Source: Dyella sp. RRB7 | Lineage (GTDB): Bacteria; Pseudomonadota; Gammaproteobacteria; Xanthomonadales; Rhodanobacteraceae | Direction: 5' to 3' | NCBI RefSeq assembly: GCF_022761115.1 | Contig: NZ_JAKWJS010000001.1 | Location: 868,001-932,000, forward strand | DNA length: 64,000 nucleotides | In this document: positions 16,479 through 24,917 of the stretch, piece after piece | Position numbering within the stretch: the first letter of the stretch is position 1 | How the letters are laid out: each line of letters starts with the position of its first letter | Position numbers and translations under genes: made by a program | Notes under the pieces: model-generated | The model's database searches: none | What the model was told of the DNA's origin: nothing | The model's input: the letters and a program-made list of their open reading frames with translations, nothing else

Positions 16479-17891
16479 ATGGAAAAGCCCAACGCCTCGC
16501 TTCACTCCATCCTGCTGCGCCTGCGCGACGCCCAGGCGCGCGATCCCATGCCCGACTGGGATACCCGCGCCACGCGCCTGCGCGCGCTGCAAAGCATGCT
16601 CACCGAGCAACGCGGGGCGTTTGCCCAGGCCATCAGCGCCGATTTCGGCCACCGGCCGGTGGAGGAGACCGAGCTGCTGGAGCTCTACCCGAGCCTGTCC
16701 AACCTGCGCTATTCGTTGAGTCGCGGCCGGCGCTGGATGCGTCCAAGGCGCGGGCTGGCCAACCTGGTGTTCCTGCCGGCGCGCACCACGCTGATGCCGC
16801 AACCGCGCGGCGCGGTGGGCATCATCGTGCCGTGGAATTATCCGCTGTACCTGGCGGTGGGACCGCTGATCGATGCGCTCACCGCCGGCAATCGCGTCAT
16901 GCTGAAGATGAGCGAGTACACGCCACGCTTCTCGGCCCTGTTCGCCGAGCAGGTGGCGCGTTATTTCAAGCCGGACGAAGTCGTGGTGGTCACCGGCGAC
17001 GCCGAGGTGGCGCAGGCGTTCTCCGCGCTGCCGTTCGACCATCTGCTGTTCACCGGCTCGACCGCCGTCGGGCACCATGTGATGCGCGCGGCGGCGGCCA
17101 ACCTCACCCCCGTGACGCTGGAGCTGGGCGGCAAATCGCCCGCGATCATTGGCCCGCGCGCGCGCCTGGACAATGCCGCCGAACGCATCGTATTCGGCAA
17201 GCTGATCAACGCCGGACAGACCTGCATCGCGCCCGACTACGTGCTGGTGCCGCGCGAACGGATGGACGAGTTCGTGACGGCCGCACGCGCGACCGCCGCG
17301 CGGCTGTATCCCGACCTGGCCACGCAGGGGCAGTACGCCTCGATCGTCTCGGACCGCCAGTACCAGCGCCTGACCAAGCTGCGCGACGATGCGGTGGCGG
17401 CCGGCGCCAGGCTCGAACCGCTCAGCAATGCGCAGGACGCGCCCTCGCGGCGACTGCTGCCACCGGCCTTGCTGACCGGGGTGAATGACGACATGCAGGT
17501 GATGCAGGACGAGATTTTCGGCCCCCTGCTGCCTGTGCTGCCCTATGACACGCTGGACGCGGCGATTGCCTATGTCGCGTCGCATCCGCAACCGCTGGCG
17601 CTGTACCTGTTCGAGCAGGACGGCGCGACCATCGACAAGGTGTTGTCACGCACCCATGCCGGTGGCGTCACCGTCAACGACACCATCTACCACATCGCCC
17701 AGCACGGCCTGCCGTTCGGCGGCGTGGGCCCCTCGGGCATCGGCGGCTATCACGGCGAAGCGGGCTTTCGCACGTTCTCGCACTTCAAGCCGGTGTTCCG
17801 CCAGTCGCGCCTCAGCGGCGCGGGCATGCTCAACCCGCCGTATGGCTCGCGCTTCCGTCGCATGCTTGGGCTGCTGATGCGGCTGGGTTGA
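16479..17891 (+). CDS. Coniferyl-aldehyde-dehydrogenase-type aldehyde dehydrogenase
   Basis: A 470-residue NAD(P)-dependent aldehyde dehydrogenase, start ATG 16479 only 2 bp after the TonB receptor stop. Visible elements are the cofactor and oxyanion motif VGIIVPWNYPLYL, FTGSTAVGHHV, general base E215 in LELGGKSPAI, catalytic C249 in NAGQTCIAPDYVLV, and FGPLLPVLPYDTLDAAI. The short form, lacking the long N-terminus, with the APDYVLV context matches coniferyl aldehyde dehydrogenases (CalB-like). It would oxidise a hydrophobic or aromatic aldehyde to its acid in the cytoplasm. As last gene of the AraC-controlled set, it suggests that the cluster handles an imported alcohol or aldehyde. A terminator follows 39 bp later. 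Confidence 0.9.
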   Translation: MEKPNASLHSILLRLRDAQARDPMPDWDTRATRLRALQSMLTEQRGAFAQAISADFGHRPVEETELLELYPSLSNLRYSLSRGRRWMRPRRGLANLVFLPARTTLMPQPRGAVGIIVPWNYPLYLAVGPLIDALTAGNRVMLKMSEYTPRFSALFAEQVARYFKPDEVVVVTGDAEVAQAFSALPFDHLLFTGSTAVGHHVMRAAAANLTPVTLELGGKSPAIIGPRARLDNAAERIVFGKLINAGQTCIAPDYVLVPRERMDEFVTAARATAARLYPDLATQGQYASIVSDRQYQRLTKLRDDAVAAGARLEPLSNAQDAPSRRLLPPALLTGVNDDMQVMQDEIFGPLLPVLPYDTLDAAIAYVASHPQPLALYLFEQDGATIDKVLSRTHAGGVTVNDTIYHIAQHGLPFGGVGPSGIGGYHGEAGFRTFSHFKPVFRQSRLSGAGMLNPPYGSRFRRMLGLLMRLG

Positions 17892-17930
17892 TGGGCTTTT
17901 CTTCCCTGCGCAAGGGAAACCGGCCGGCAT

Positions 17931-17966
17931 AAAAAAACCTCCCCGCTCGCGCGGGGAGGTTTTTTT
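17931..17966. terminator. Bidirectional terminator between the aldehyde dehydrogenase and fadL genes
   Basis: A 9-bp stem CCTCCCCGC / GCGGGGAGG with a TCGC loop, preceded by seven A and followed by seven T. It is a strong symmetric rho-independent terminator for the two convergent genes. Confidence 0.9.
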
Positions 17967-17998
17967 CGCAACCGTTCCGGTTCGCGATGTGGCGCGAA

Positions 17999-19375
17999 TC
18001 AGAACTTGTACTGTGCCGAGAAGCTCAGCAGGTTGCCGTAGTCGTCCGAGCTGCCGGTGAGCGCATCGCCGGTCGGGCTGAGGGTGTTGATGCGGGCGCT
18101 GTTCACGAAGATGTGAGCAAACGACGCATTGAGCACCAGGTGCTCGCTGGCCTTGTAGCCCATGCCCACCGACACGAACTGACGGGTGCCATCGGGCACG
18201 CGCGGGTCGCGGGTGGCGGTGGTGGTCGGCGTGGTGTCGAGCGCGATACCGGCACGCAGCGTCACCTTGTCGTTGAGGTAGTAGTCGCCACCGATGGCCA
18301 CGTACCAGCTGTTACGCCAGTTGAACACTTCGTTGCTCTGCGGCTGCGCCGGGTTGGCGTAGTTCACCGTGAGGTTCTTGAACACGTCCCACTTGGTCCA
18401 GGACACGTCCATGCCGAGGCCGAACTTCTCTTCCTGGTGCCAGTAGCTGGCGGTCGCCTCGGCCGGGGTGGTGAACGGCGCGCTGCCCTCGGTGTGCTGG
18501 AACGGCGTGCCGCCCAGCAGGGCGCTGGCCACCGGCAGCAGCGCCTGTACGTTGGCAGGTACGGTGAAGTTGGCGGTGCCTTCCAGCGTATGCGAGATCT
18601 TCGAACGGTAGTTCAGGGCCAGCTTGTCGTTCGGGGTGATCTTCCAGAACGCGCCAAGCTGCCAGCCGTAGTCCCAGTCGTTGCCCTTGATGGTGGCGAT
18701 GCCGTCCGAACCCGCCGGCACCAGCGTGTTGGCCAGCGCCGGGCCGACCAGCTGCGACACCACGCCGTTGTAGTTGATGGCGCTGGTCAGCGTCGCCGAG
18801 GTCTTCTGCGCGATGCCGCTCAGGCCCAGCGCGAAGTTGTCGGTGACGTTGTAGGACACCGACAGGGTGCCGTCGAGCGACTCGAACTTGGACTTGATGG
18901 CGCTATAGCGACCGGCCCAGTTCTGGTCGTACTCGGTCTGGAAGCCGAACGGCACGGTGAAGGCCGCACCCACGTGCCATTTCTCGTTGAGCTGCGTCTC
19001 GAAGAAGAACGCCGGGACCGGCATGGTGGTGCCGGCGTTGCCGCCGTTGCCGCCGGTGATGGCGCGACCCTGGGCGTCCGTGGCCGAGCCGCTGAAGGTG
19101 GTGCCGAAATTGATGGCGGTGACGTCCGCCTGGAAGTAGGTGCCCTGCAGGTCGCTCATCGCGGCCGGGTTGTTGGCCACCACCGAAACGTCGCCGCCCG
19201 CGGTGGTGGAACCGGCATAGGCGCGGCCCATGGCCGCTGCGCTGTCTTCATGCAGCTGGAAAGCACTGGCGTGGGCACGCTGGGGAGCGGCCAAGGCGCC
19301 CAGGACGGCCAGGCTCAACGCAGCGAGCGTGAGCGGACGACCCGCGCGTGAAAATTGACGGAAAGACATCTGCAT
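17999..19375 (-). CDS. fadL: FadL/OmpP1/TodX outer-membrane transport protein
   Basis: A 458-residue precursor with signal peptide (MQMSFRQFSRAGRPLTLAAL, cleavage near AHA-SAFQLHEDS). The mature N-terminus SAFQLHEDSAAAMGRAYAGS forms the plug-like hatch. NNPAAMSDLQG carries the family NPA motif. The rest is an alternating-strand barrel ending SFSAQYKF. FadL proteins admit long-chain fatty acids or aromatic hydrocarbons across the outer membrane. An AGGAG precedes MQM by about 11 bases; the ATG at 19369 is an alternative. It converges on the TonB receptor / aldehyde dehydrogenase operon, so it is not in the same transcript but may share a hydrophobic substrate theme. Confidence 0.92.
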   Translation of the reverse strand: MQMSFRQFSRAGRPLTLAALSLAVLGALAAPQRAHASAFQLHEDSAAAMGRAYAGSTTAGGDVSVVANNPAAMSDLQGTYFQADVTAINFGTTFSGSATDAQGRAITGGNGGNAGTTMPVPAFFFETQLNEKWHVGAAFTVPFGFQTEYDQNWAGRYSAIKSKFESLDGTLSVSYNVTDNFALGLSGIAQKTSATLTSAINYNGVVSQLVGPALANTLVPAGSDGIATIKGNDWDYGWQLGAFWKITPNDKLALNYRSKISHTLEGTANFTVPANVQALLPVASALLGGTPFQHTEGSAPFTTPAEATASYWHQEEKFGLGMDVSWTKWDVFKNLTVNYANPAQPQSNEVFNWRNSWYVAIGGDYYLNDKVTLRAGIALDTTPTTTATRDPRVPDGTRQFVSVGMGYKASEHLVLNASFAHIFVNSARINTLSPTGDALTGSSDDYGNLLSFSAQYKF

Positions 19376-19681
19376 CAGATTTGCTGCTCCTGCTTATAAG
19401 TTCTGGCTCGGGTCAATAGCGAGGAGCCTGACGTCCGCCCTATTTTCATACGTGCGTTTGACACCCCGACCCGGCACTGTGCCGGCTCGGTGCAGGCCTT
19501 GCAAGTGCAGTTGCAGCAAAGTTTCTCGGGGATGTAGGCGCATTCCTTGGCGTTCGTCGGCGTTGGGCGAAGATGCCTGCATACAACGATGCGCGGGACG
19601 ATGGCGCCATGGGCTGTTACCCTTGCCACTTGCGCCCACCAGTGCGCCCATCCTCCTGATTTCACGCCGACGGGTGTCGCC
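19376..19681. other. Divergent intergenic region between fadL and the ycgL-type gene
   Basis: About 306 bp holding both divergent promoters. A 7-bp stem CCGGCAC-T-GTGCCGG (19472-19486) is visible. I see no FadR/PsrA-type operator, no small gene with a convincing start and no repeat shared elsewhere in the window. Confidence 0.3.
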
Positions 19682-19984
19682 ATGCACTGTTTTGTCTACG
19701 CCAGCCTGCGCAAGCCCGATACCTATCTGTGGCTGAGCCGCCGCGACGACTTCGCCTGCATCCCCGCCTCGCTGGCGCTGATGCTGGGCGAGCTGCGCTT
19801 TGCGCTCGAGGTGGAGCTCAGTGGCGAGCGCAAGCTTCCCCAAGAAGATGCCGCGCTGGTGCTGGCGCATCTGCGCGAGCAGGGCTGGCACCTGCAGATG
19901 CCACCGCAACAGACGCTGGCGGCCGCCAATCATCCCGCCTACAAGAGCGCGCCGCGCGACCCCGATCGTGACCGCGACCGGTAA
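19682..19984 (+). CDS. YcgL domain-containing protein
   Basis: A 100-residue cytosolic protein from ATG 19682 (MHCFVYASLRKPDTYLWLSR). It has the YcgL hallmarks: the VYxSxRKxDTYL start, RDDFACIPASLALMLGELRF in the middle, LEVELSGERKLPQEDAALVL, and HLREQGWHLQMPPQ. Length is normal for the family. Its C-terminus is an Asp/Arg-rich tail (DPDRDRDR). YcgL proteins are small gammaproteobacterial proteins of unclear biochemical function. The longer open frame from 19547 lacks the family N-terminus, so it is not used. Confidence 0.85.
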   Translation: MHCFVYASLRKPDTYLWLSRRDDFACIPASLALMLGELRFALEVELSGERKLPQEDAALVLAHLREQGWHLQMPPQQTLAAANHPAYKSAPRDPDRDRDR

Positions 19985-20055
19985 AGCAAGCGCCGGGCGT
20001 CGCCGTTAACACCCGATTACCGTCTCGATTTGTCACGATTCCTATACTCGCGCCC

Positions 20056-23000
20056 ATGGCCTATTCAAAAACGCGTCGCCCGCCCCCGCTGCTGCAAGCC
20101 CTCGCCTGGTTCGTGCCCGGTCTGATCGCCACCGCGATCGCCGCGCTCGGCGCGCATCCGCTTGCCCTGATTCCCTTGCTGGTCGCCAACGCGCTGACCA
20201 TGGCGGCGGTGTGCCACGCGATCGGTTTTGATCCCGAGCCGCGCTTTGGGCGCACCGTGCTGCGCCGCGGCGCGGCCTACCTGGTGATGTTCACCGGCTA
20301 TGTGGTGCTGGTGTTCCTGCTGGTGGCCTGGCCCATGCTCAAGCTCAACCAGTCGCCGAGCCTGGGCGCCGCGCTGATGCTTGCCGGAGCCCTGGTGATC
20401 GCCTTGGCGGCGCTATGGCGCGGCTGGCCGGCGTTTGGCCTGGTGTACGTGTGGGACGACGCCTATCCGGCGCAGAGCGATGGTTCGTGGATATTCACCG
20501 CCACCGCGCGCAGCCTGGCATTTGGCCGCCACCTGTCGCGCGAGGAACGCTTCTTCACGCATTTCCTGCCGGCCGCGTTCTCGCTGCTGGCGCTGGCCTT
20601 TATCGCGATTGCGCTCACCGGCCTCTACGGCGTGCTGCCATCGGAGCTGCGCACGGCGGCGCTGGCCCTCTACGGCGTCGTGCTGATGCCGGTGGGTTGT
20701 CTGGTGATCGCCAACCGCACGCTGCGTGCGCTGCTGTGCGAAGGGCGCAGCCAGACCCGCCAACCCGCCACCGGCGTCATCAACGCCGCGCCCGTGGTGA
20801 CGCCCGCTCCCAAACCGGCGCCGCAGCTCAGCGAGGAAGAACGCACCGCCGGCACGCCCGAGCAGGCCCAGGCCCTGCTGGCGGCCACGCGCGATGGCGA
20901 TATCGAGCGCGCGCTCGCGTTGGTGGAAGCCGGGGCCGATCCGAATACGGCACCGGCCACCGGCGAGCGTGACCAGCGACCGGTGCTGATGCTGGCCGCG
21001 TTGCTGCCCGACACCCGCCTGCTGCGGGCGCTGATCGCCAAGGGCGCCAACGTGAACCGCGCCAGCGGCGGCCTGACGCCGCTGCTCGCCGCCACGCGCG
21101 ACAGCTGGCACGGTCGCGCCGAGGCGGTGATGACCTTGCTCGCCAACGGCGCCAGCCCGCTCGTCACCGACGCGGAGGGCAACACGCCGCTGCACGGTGC
21201 GGTACTCAGCGGCGAGCCGATCGTGGCGGCCATGCTGCTGGACGCCGGCGCGCCCATCAACGCCCTCAACAAGGCGGGCCTGAGCCCGCTGGCCGTCGCC
21301 TGCCGCGCCGCCAACTGGACGGTGGCGAAGTTCCTGCTCGAACGCAGCGCCAAGCCGGCGCCGCCCGATGGCGAGCCCGCACTGGTCGCCGCGGCGGGTG
21401 TCGCGGACGACGACGTCGAGGGCGTCAAGCTGCTGCTCAAGCACCGCGCCGCGGTCAATGCCGTGGATGCGCGCCATCGCAGTGCGCTGATGGCCGCCGC
21501 CGCCGAAGGCCATGAGCAGATCGCCCGTGCCCTGCGCGCGGCCGGTGCCGACGTGGCACTGGTCGACCGCCACGGCAGCACCGCGCTGATGGAAGCGGCC
21601 CGCGCCGGCGCCGTCGGTATCGTGAAGCTGCTGGCCGAGGCGCAGCCCGATGCCCGCGTGCGCGACAGCCATGGCCGCGATGCGCTGACCCTGGCCTGCC
21701 AGTCGCCGCACGCCCATGCCGAGATGGTGCGCGCCTTGCTGGCACTGGGCGCCGAGCCCAAGGCCGTGGGCGGCGATGGCCGTAGCGCGCTCGATCACGC
21801 CGCCGCCGCCGGGCGCTGGGATCTGGTCACCCTGCTCGATCCGGATACCCCGCTGCCCGCCACGCTGAGCCTGGACGCGCTGCCCGAGGGTGCCGACACG
21901 CCAGCGCACCTGCTCGACGCCCTGCGCTTCGGTCACTGGGCCATCGTGTCCACCTTTGCCGCCCGCGTACGCGAGTGGCCCCAGTCGCAGCTGGCCCAGC
22001 TCTATCTGGACCTGGCCGCCCCCGGCCAGGGCGCCGCACGCCGCTGGCTGCTCGATCACGCGCTGGATCCCGAGGCCCGCCTGCAACCGCAGCTGGTGGA
22101 TGACGCCGATACCGCCGAAGGCCACGAGGCGCAGCTGCCGCCGCTGGGCCGGCGCCTGTTCGATGCACTGCTGCAGCAGCTGCCGGCGGCCACCGAAGCC
22201 ATCGACGATCTATTGCAAGCCGGCGCCACGCCGGCCGGCGCGGGCCTGCTGGCGCAGACCCTGCAACGGCTGGAAGACAGCGCGCAGGGCGCCGCATTGC
22301 CGCTGGCCATGCTGGAGCGCGGCGCCGATCCGTTCGGCCCGGATGCGCGCGATCGCACCCCCGTGCACCTGGCGGCCACCTATGGCCACAGCGTGCTGCT
22401 GCAGGCCCTGCTGGCGCGTGGTTGCGATCCCAACACGCGCGACAGCAGCGGCCGCACGCCGCTGTTCGCCGCACTGGAACATGGCGAGCGCGCGCTGCCG
22501 CTGGTGCGCGCGCTGGTCGCCCATGGCGCCGACCCCGAGGCGATCGACGCCAACGGCGAAACACCGCTGGGCCTGGCGCTCGAACACGGTGCAGTCGAGC
22601 GCTGGATGAACTGGGGCGACTGGACCCGCCCGGCCCGCCCGCTGCGCGCCGACGACCTGCCGCTGGCCGCCGCCGCCGGCGCGCTGGCCGCAGTGGATCG
22701 ATTGCTGGAGCTCGGCTTTGCAGTCGACACGCGCGACCACCAGGGCGCCACCGCGCTGCTACACGCCTGCGGCGCCGGCCAGCGCGAGGTCGCGGCGTTG
22801 CTGCTGGACCAGGGCGCCGACGCCACCCTGGCCGCCACCAATGGCATGACGCCGCTGGCCGCTGCGGTCAGCGCGCGGCGCGAAGCGCTGGTGGCCCTGC
22901 TGTTGCAACACGGCGTGGCCGTGGACCAGCGCCTGCCGGGTGACGCCACGCCCTTGATGATCGCCGCGGCGATGGGTTATCCCGAGATTGCCGAGCAGTT

Positions 23001-23526
23001 GCTCGAAGGCGGCGCCGACGTGAACGCGGTGGATGCACGCGGACACGCCGCGCTGCACGCCGCCGCCCAGTACGGCTTCGAGCACAACGACAGCCTGCGT
23101 GCGCGCCGTCTGTTCGATGCCTTGCTCAAGCGCGGTGCCGACGTCAGCCTCGCCGACAAGGAAGGCAAGACGCCACTGCTATTGCTGCTGGGCGCGCACC
23201 TGCGTCCGGGCAGCGACTGCGACCCTACGCATATCGGCGCGCTGGTGCCGGTGCTGCTGGATGCCGGCGCCACGCTGGAACATGCCGACCAGCGCGGCGT
23301 CACCGCGCTGCATGCCTGTGCCATGCATGCACTGCTGGCCCCCGCGCGCGTGCTGCTGGCGCGCGGCGCCGATCGCCAGGCCGTCGACGCCTTCGGCCGC
23401 AACGCCGCCGACGTGGCACGCGCCATTGGCTACATCGATATCGCCCACGAGCTGGCCGCGCGCAGCAGCGGCGCGGTTCCCAGTGTGCGGCAGATGCTGC
23501 GGCAGCCGGCGCAACCGGCGGACTAA
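20056..23526 (+). CDS. Large membrane-anchored ankyrin-repeat protein
   Basis: A 1156-residue protein. Residues 1-235 hold about six hydrophobic helices (for example ALAWFVPGLIATAIAALGAH, YLVMFTGYVVLVFLLVAWPM and LLALAFIAIALTGLYGVL). A short Pro/Ala linker follows, then from about residue 275 to the C-terminus there are some twenty ankyrin units of the form GxTPLxxAxxxGxxxxVxxLLxxGA, such as NTPLHGAVLSGEPIVAAMLL and TPLMIAAAMGYPEIAEQLLE. The ankyrin array probably sits in the cytoplasm as a protein-binding scaffold fixed to the inner membrane; this is inference. A less regular block near residues 590-740 interrupts the array. No secretion or enzymatic domain is seen. The gene converges with the glycosyltransferase gene, only 8 bp apart. 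Confidence 0.9.
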   Translation: MAYSKTRRPPPLLQALAWFVPGLIATAIAALGAHPLALIPLLVANALTMAAVCHAIGFDPEPRFGRTVLRRGAAYLVMFTGYVVLVFLLVAWPMLKLNQSPSLGAALMLAGALVIALAALWRGWPAFGLVYVWDDAYPAQSDGSWIFTATARSLAFGRHLSREERFFTHFLPAAFSLLALAFIAIALTGLYGVLPSELRTAALALYGVVLMPVGCLVIANRTLRALLCEGRSQTRQPATGVINAAPVVTPAPKPAPQLSEEERTAGTPEQAQALLAATRDGDIERALALVEAGADPNTAPATGERDQRPVLMLAALLPDTRLLRALIAKGANVNRASGGLTPLLAATRDSWHGRAEAVMTLLANGASPLVTDAEGNTPLHGAVLSGEPIVAAMLLDAGAPINALNKAGLSPLAVACRAANWTVAKFLLERSAKPAPPDGEPALVAAAGVADDDVEGVKLLLKHRAAVNAVDARHRSALMAAAAEGHEQIARALRAAGADVALVDRHGSTALMEAARAGAVGIVKLLAEAQPDARVRDSHGRDALTLACQSPHAHAEMVRALLALGAEPKAVGGDGRSALDHAAAAGRWDLVTLLDPDTPLPATLSLDALPEGADTPAHLLDALRFGHWAIVSTFAARVREWPQSQLAQLYLDLAAPGQGAARRWLLDHALDPEARLQPQLVDDADTAEGHEAQLPPLGRRLFDALLQQLPAATEAIDDLLQAGATPAGAGLLAQTLQRLEDSAQGAALPLAMLERGADPFGPDARDRTPVHLAATYGHSVLLQALLARGCDPNTRDSSGRTPLFAALEHGERALPLVRALVAHGADPEAIDANGETPLGLALEHGAVERWMNWGDWTRPARPLRADDLPLAAAAGALAAVDRLLELGFAVDTRDHQGATALLHACGAGQREVAALLLDQGADATLAATNGMTPLAAAVSARREALVALLLQHGVAVDQRLPGDATPLMIAAAMGYPEIAEQLLEGGADVNAVDARGHAALHAAAQYGFEHNDSLRARRLFDALLKRGADVSLADKEGKTPLLLLLGAHLRPGSDCDPTHIGALVPVLLDAGATLEHADQRGVTALHACAMHALLAPARVLLARGADRQAVDAFGRNAADVARAIGYIDIAHELAARSSGAVPSVRQMLRQPAQPAD

Positions 23527-23534
23527 GCGCCGGC

Positions 23535-24710
23535 TCAGTGTCGCCGAGCCTGCTTGCGCCGGCCGAGCCTGTGTGCAAACAGGCCCCGGCGCGGCTCGCG
23601 CGGCATGCTTGCCGCCGCAATGGCGGCGCTTTCCATCAGTTGCCTGGCGGCGGGTTCCGGGCGTGACGGCAGTTGCCGCCATGCCTGCACCACCGATGGC
23701 AAGGCAATCTGGTCCACCCGCGGCACATGTGGCAAGCCACCCAGCACGCTCACGGCGCTGCCGGTGGCGCTGCGCGGTGTCCACATCGACGGCCAGCGAT
23801 TGCCAAACAACACCACCAGCGGACAGCCCACGGCCGCCGCAAGATGCGCCGGCCCGGTATCGACCGACACCATGCTGTGCGCCACATGCAGCAACGCGCG
23901 CAGATGACCCAGCGGCAAGCCGCCCCTGGGCGCGATCACCTGGGGATGCGCGGCAGCGCTGCTGATCGAGGCGAGATAAGCAGCCTCCTCCGATGAGCCG
24001 CATAGCAGCACGTGCGCATCAGGCATCGCCTCGAGAATGAAACGCGACAGCGCCGCCCAGCGCTCCACCGGCCACGACTTGTCGTCGTCATGCGCCTGGC
24101 GCACGCCGTTCCAGCGCATCGTGCGCTTGTTGGCAGGCTGCAGCAGCACCAGCGGGCGTTCCTGCAGACCGCGCGCGGCGAGCCACGCCTGCGCCTCGCA
24201 CTGCTCGGCCATGGTCGGCACCAGCCGTGGAGCGGCGGACAAGCCTTCACCCGTCGCCGCGATGCCAGCGAACGCGGCCGGCGTCTGGTCGGCGAAACGC
24301 ATCAACCAGTCGGCCCAGTGTTCATCCGCCAACAGCGGCATGTCTTCGATAAAGACGCAGCGCTCCGGCTCGATGCCGGCCAGCGCGAGCATGGGGCGCA
24401 CCTTGGTGCGCGTGCGCACATCCGGCTCGCAGATATAGAACGGCGATTCGCGCATGCCACGCAAGGCCAGCGCGGTGCGCAAGCGACGCGGATTCAGCCA
24501 CAACGAACCGTACTGGCTGGTGAAGTGCCTGACCTCGGCGACATCCTCGCAGCCCTCATACAGCACGCGCGAGCAATCCCCCAGCGATACCAGCCGGCAG
24601 GCACCGCCGTAGCGACGGTGCAGCTTGTGCAACAACGGCTGCAGCAGGATGGTGTCGCCCAGCCGTCCAAAACGGATGACGACCGGGTGGATGACGGCAC
24701 GCTGATTCAT
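23535..24710 (-). CDS. Glycosyltransferase family 9 (heptosyltransferase-like)
   Basis: A 391-residue protein beginning MNQRAVIHPVVIRFGRLGDT. The N-terminal RFGRLGDTILLQPLLHKLHR is the GT9 acceptor-side motif. The C-terminal Rossmann domain has VLLQPANKRTMRWNG, KSWPVERWAALSRFI and the nucleotide-sugar site SMVSVDTGPAHLAAAVGCPL, followed by VVLFGNRWPSMWTP. GT9 enzymes add heptose or a related sugar to lipopolysaccharide core on the inner-membrane inner face. The exact donor cannot be told from sequence. It stands alone, 207 bp downstream of the antiporter gene in the same direction. Its basic C-terminal tail (GRRKQARRH) is short and unremarkable. Confidence 0.88.
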   Translation of the reverse strand: MNQRAVIHPVVIRFGRLGDTILLQPLLHKLHRRYGGACRLVSLGDCSRVLYEGCEDVAEVRHFTSQYGSLWLNPRRLRTALALRGMRESPFYICEPDVRTRTKVRPMLALAGIEPERCVFIEDMPLLADEHWADWLMRFADQTPAAFAGIAATGEGLSAAPRLVPTMAEQCEAQAWLAARGLQERPLVLLQPANKRTMRWNGVRQAHDDDKSWPVERWAALSRFILEAMPDAHVLLCGSSEEAAYLASISSAAAHPQVIAPRGGLPLGHLRALLHVAHSMVSVDTGPAHLAAAVGCPLVVLFGNRWPSMWTPRSATGSAVSVLGGLPHVPRVDQIALPSVVQAWRQLPSRPEPAARQLMESAAIAAASMPREPRRGLFAHRLGRRKQARRH

Positions 24711-24917
24711 GCACGCAAGGACTGGCGTCGGGAAAACCCGATCCCGCAGATGATCCGCCCCTCGACGGCACGACCTGCGAGCGTGGCCATCTTTCCTTAT
24801 TCGCGGCGAAATGAGTTACGCCTGCAACGTAAGTTGCAGCACGGCTTTCTTGCGATGTCACGCACGCAAGGATAGGCACGCATGCCTGAAACAATCGCCT
24901 GCTAGGCGCAAACCGAC

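Noticed and set aside
24711-24917. Possible small gene between the GT9 and antiporter genes
   Set aside because: Only unconvincing short frames without ribosome sites; treated as the antiporter 3' end and GT9 promoter region.
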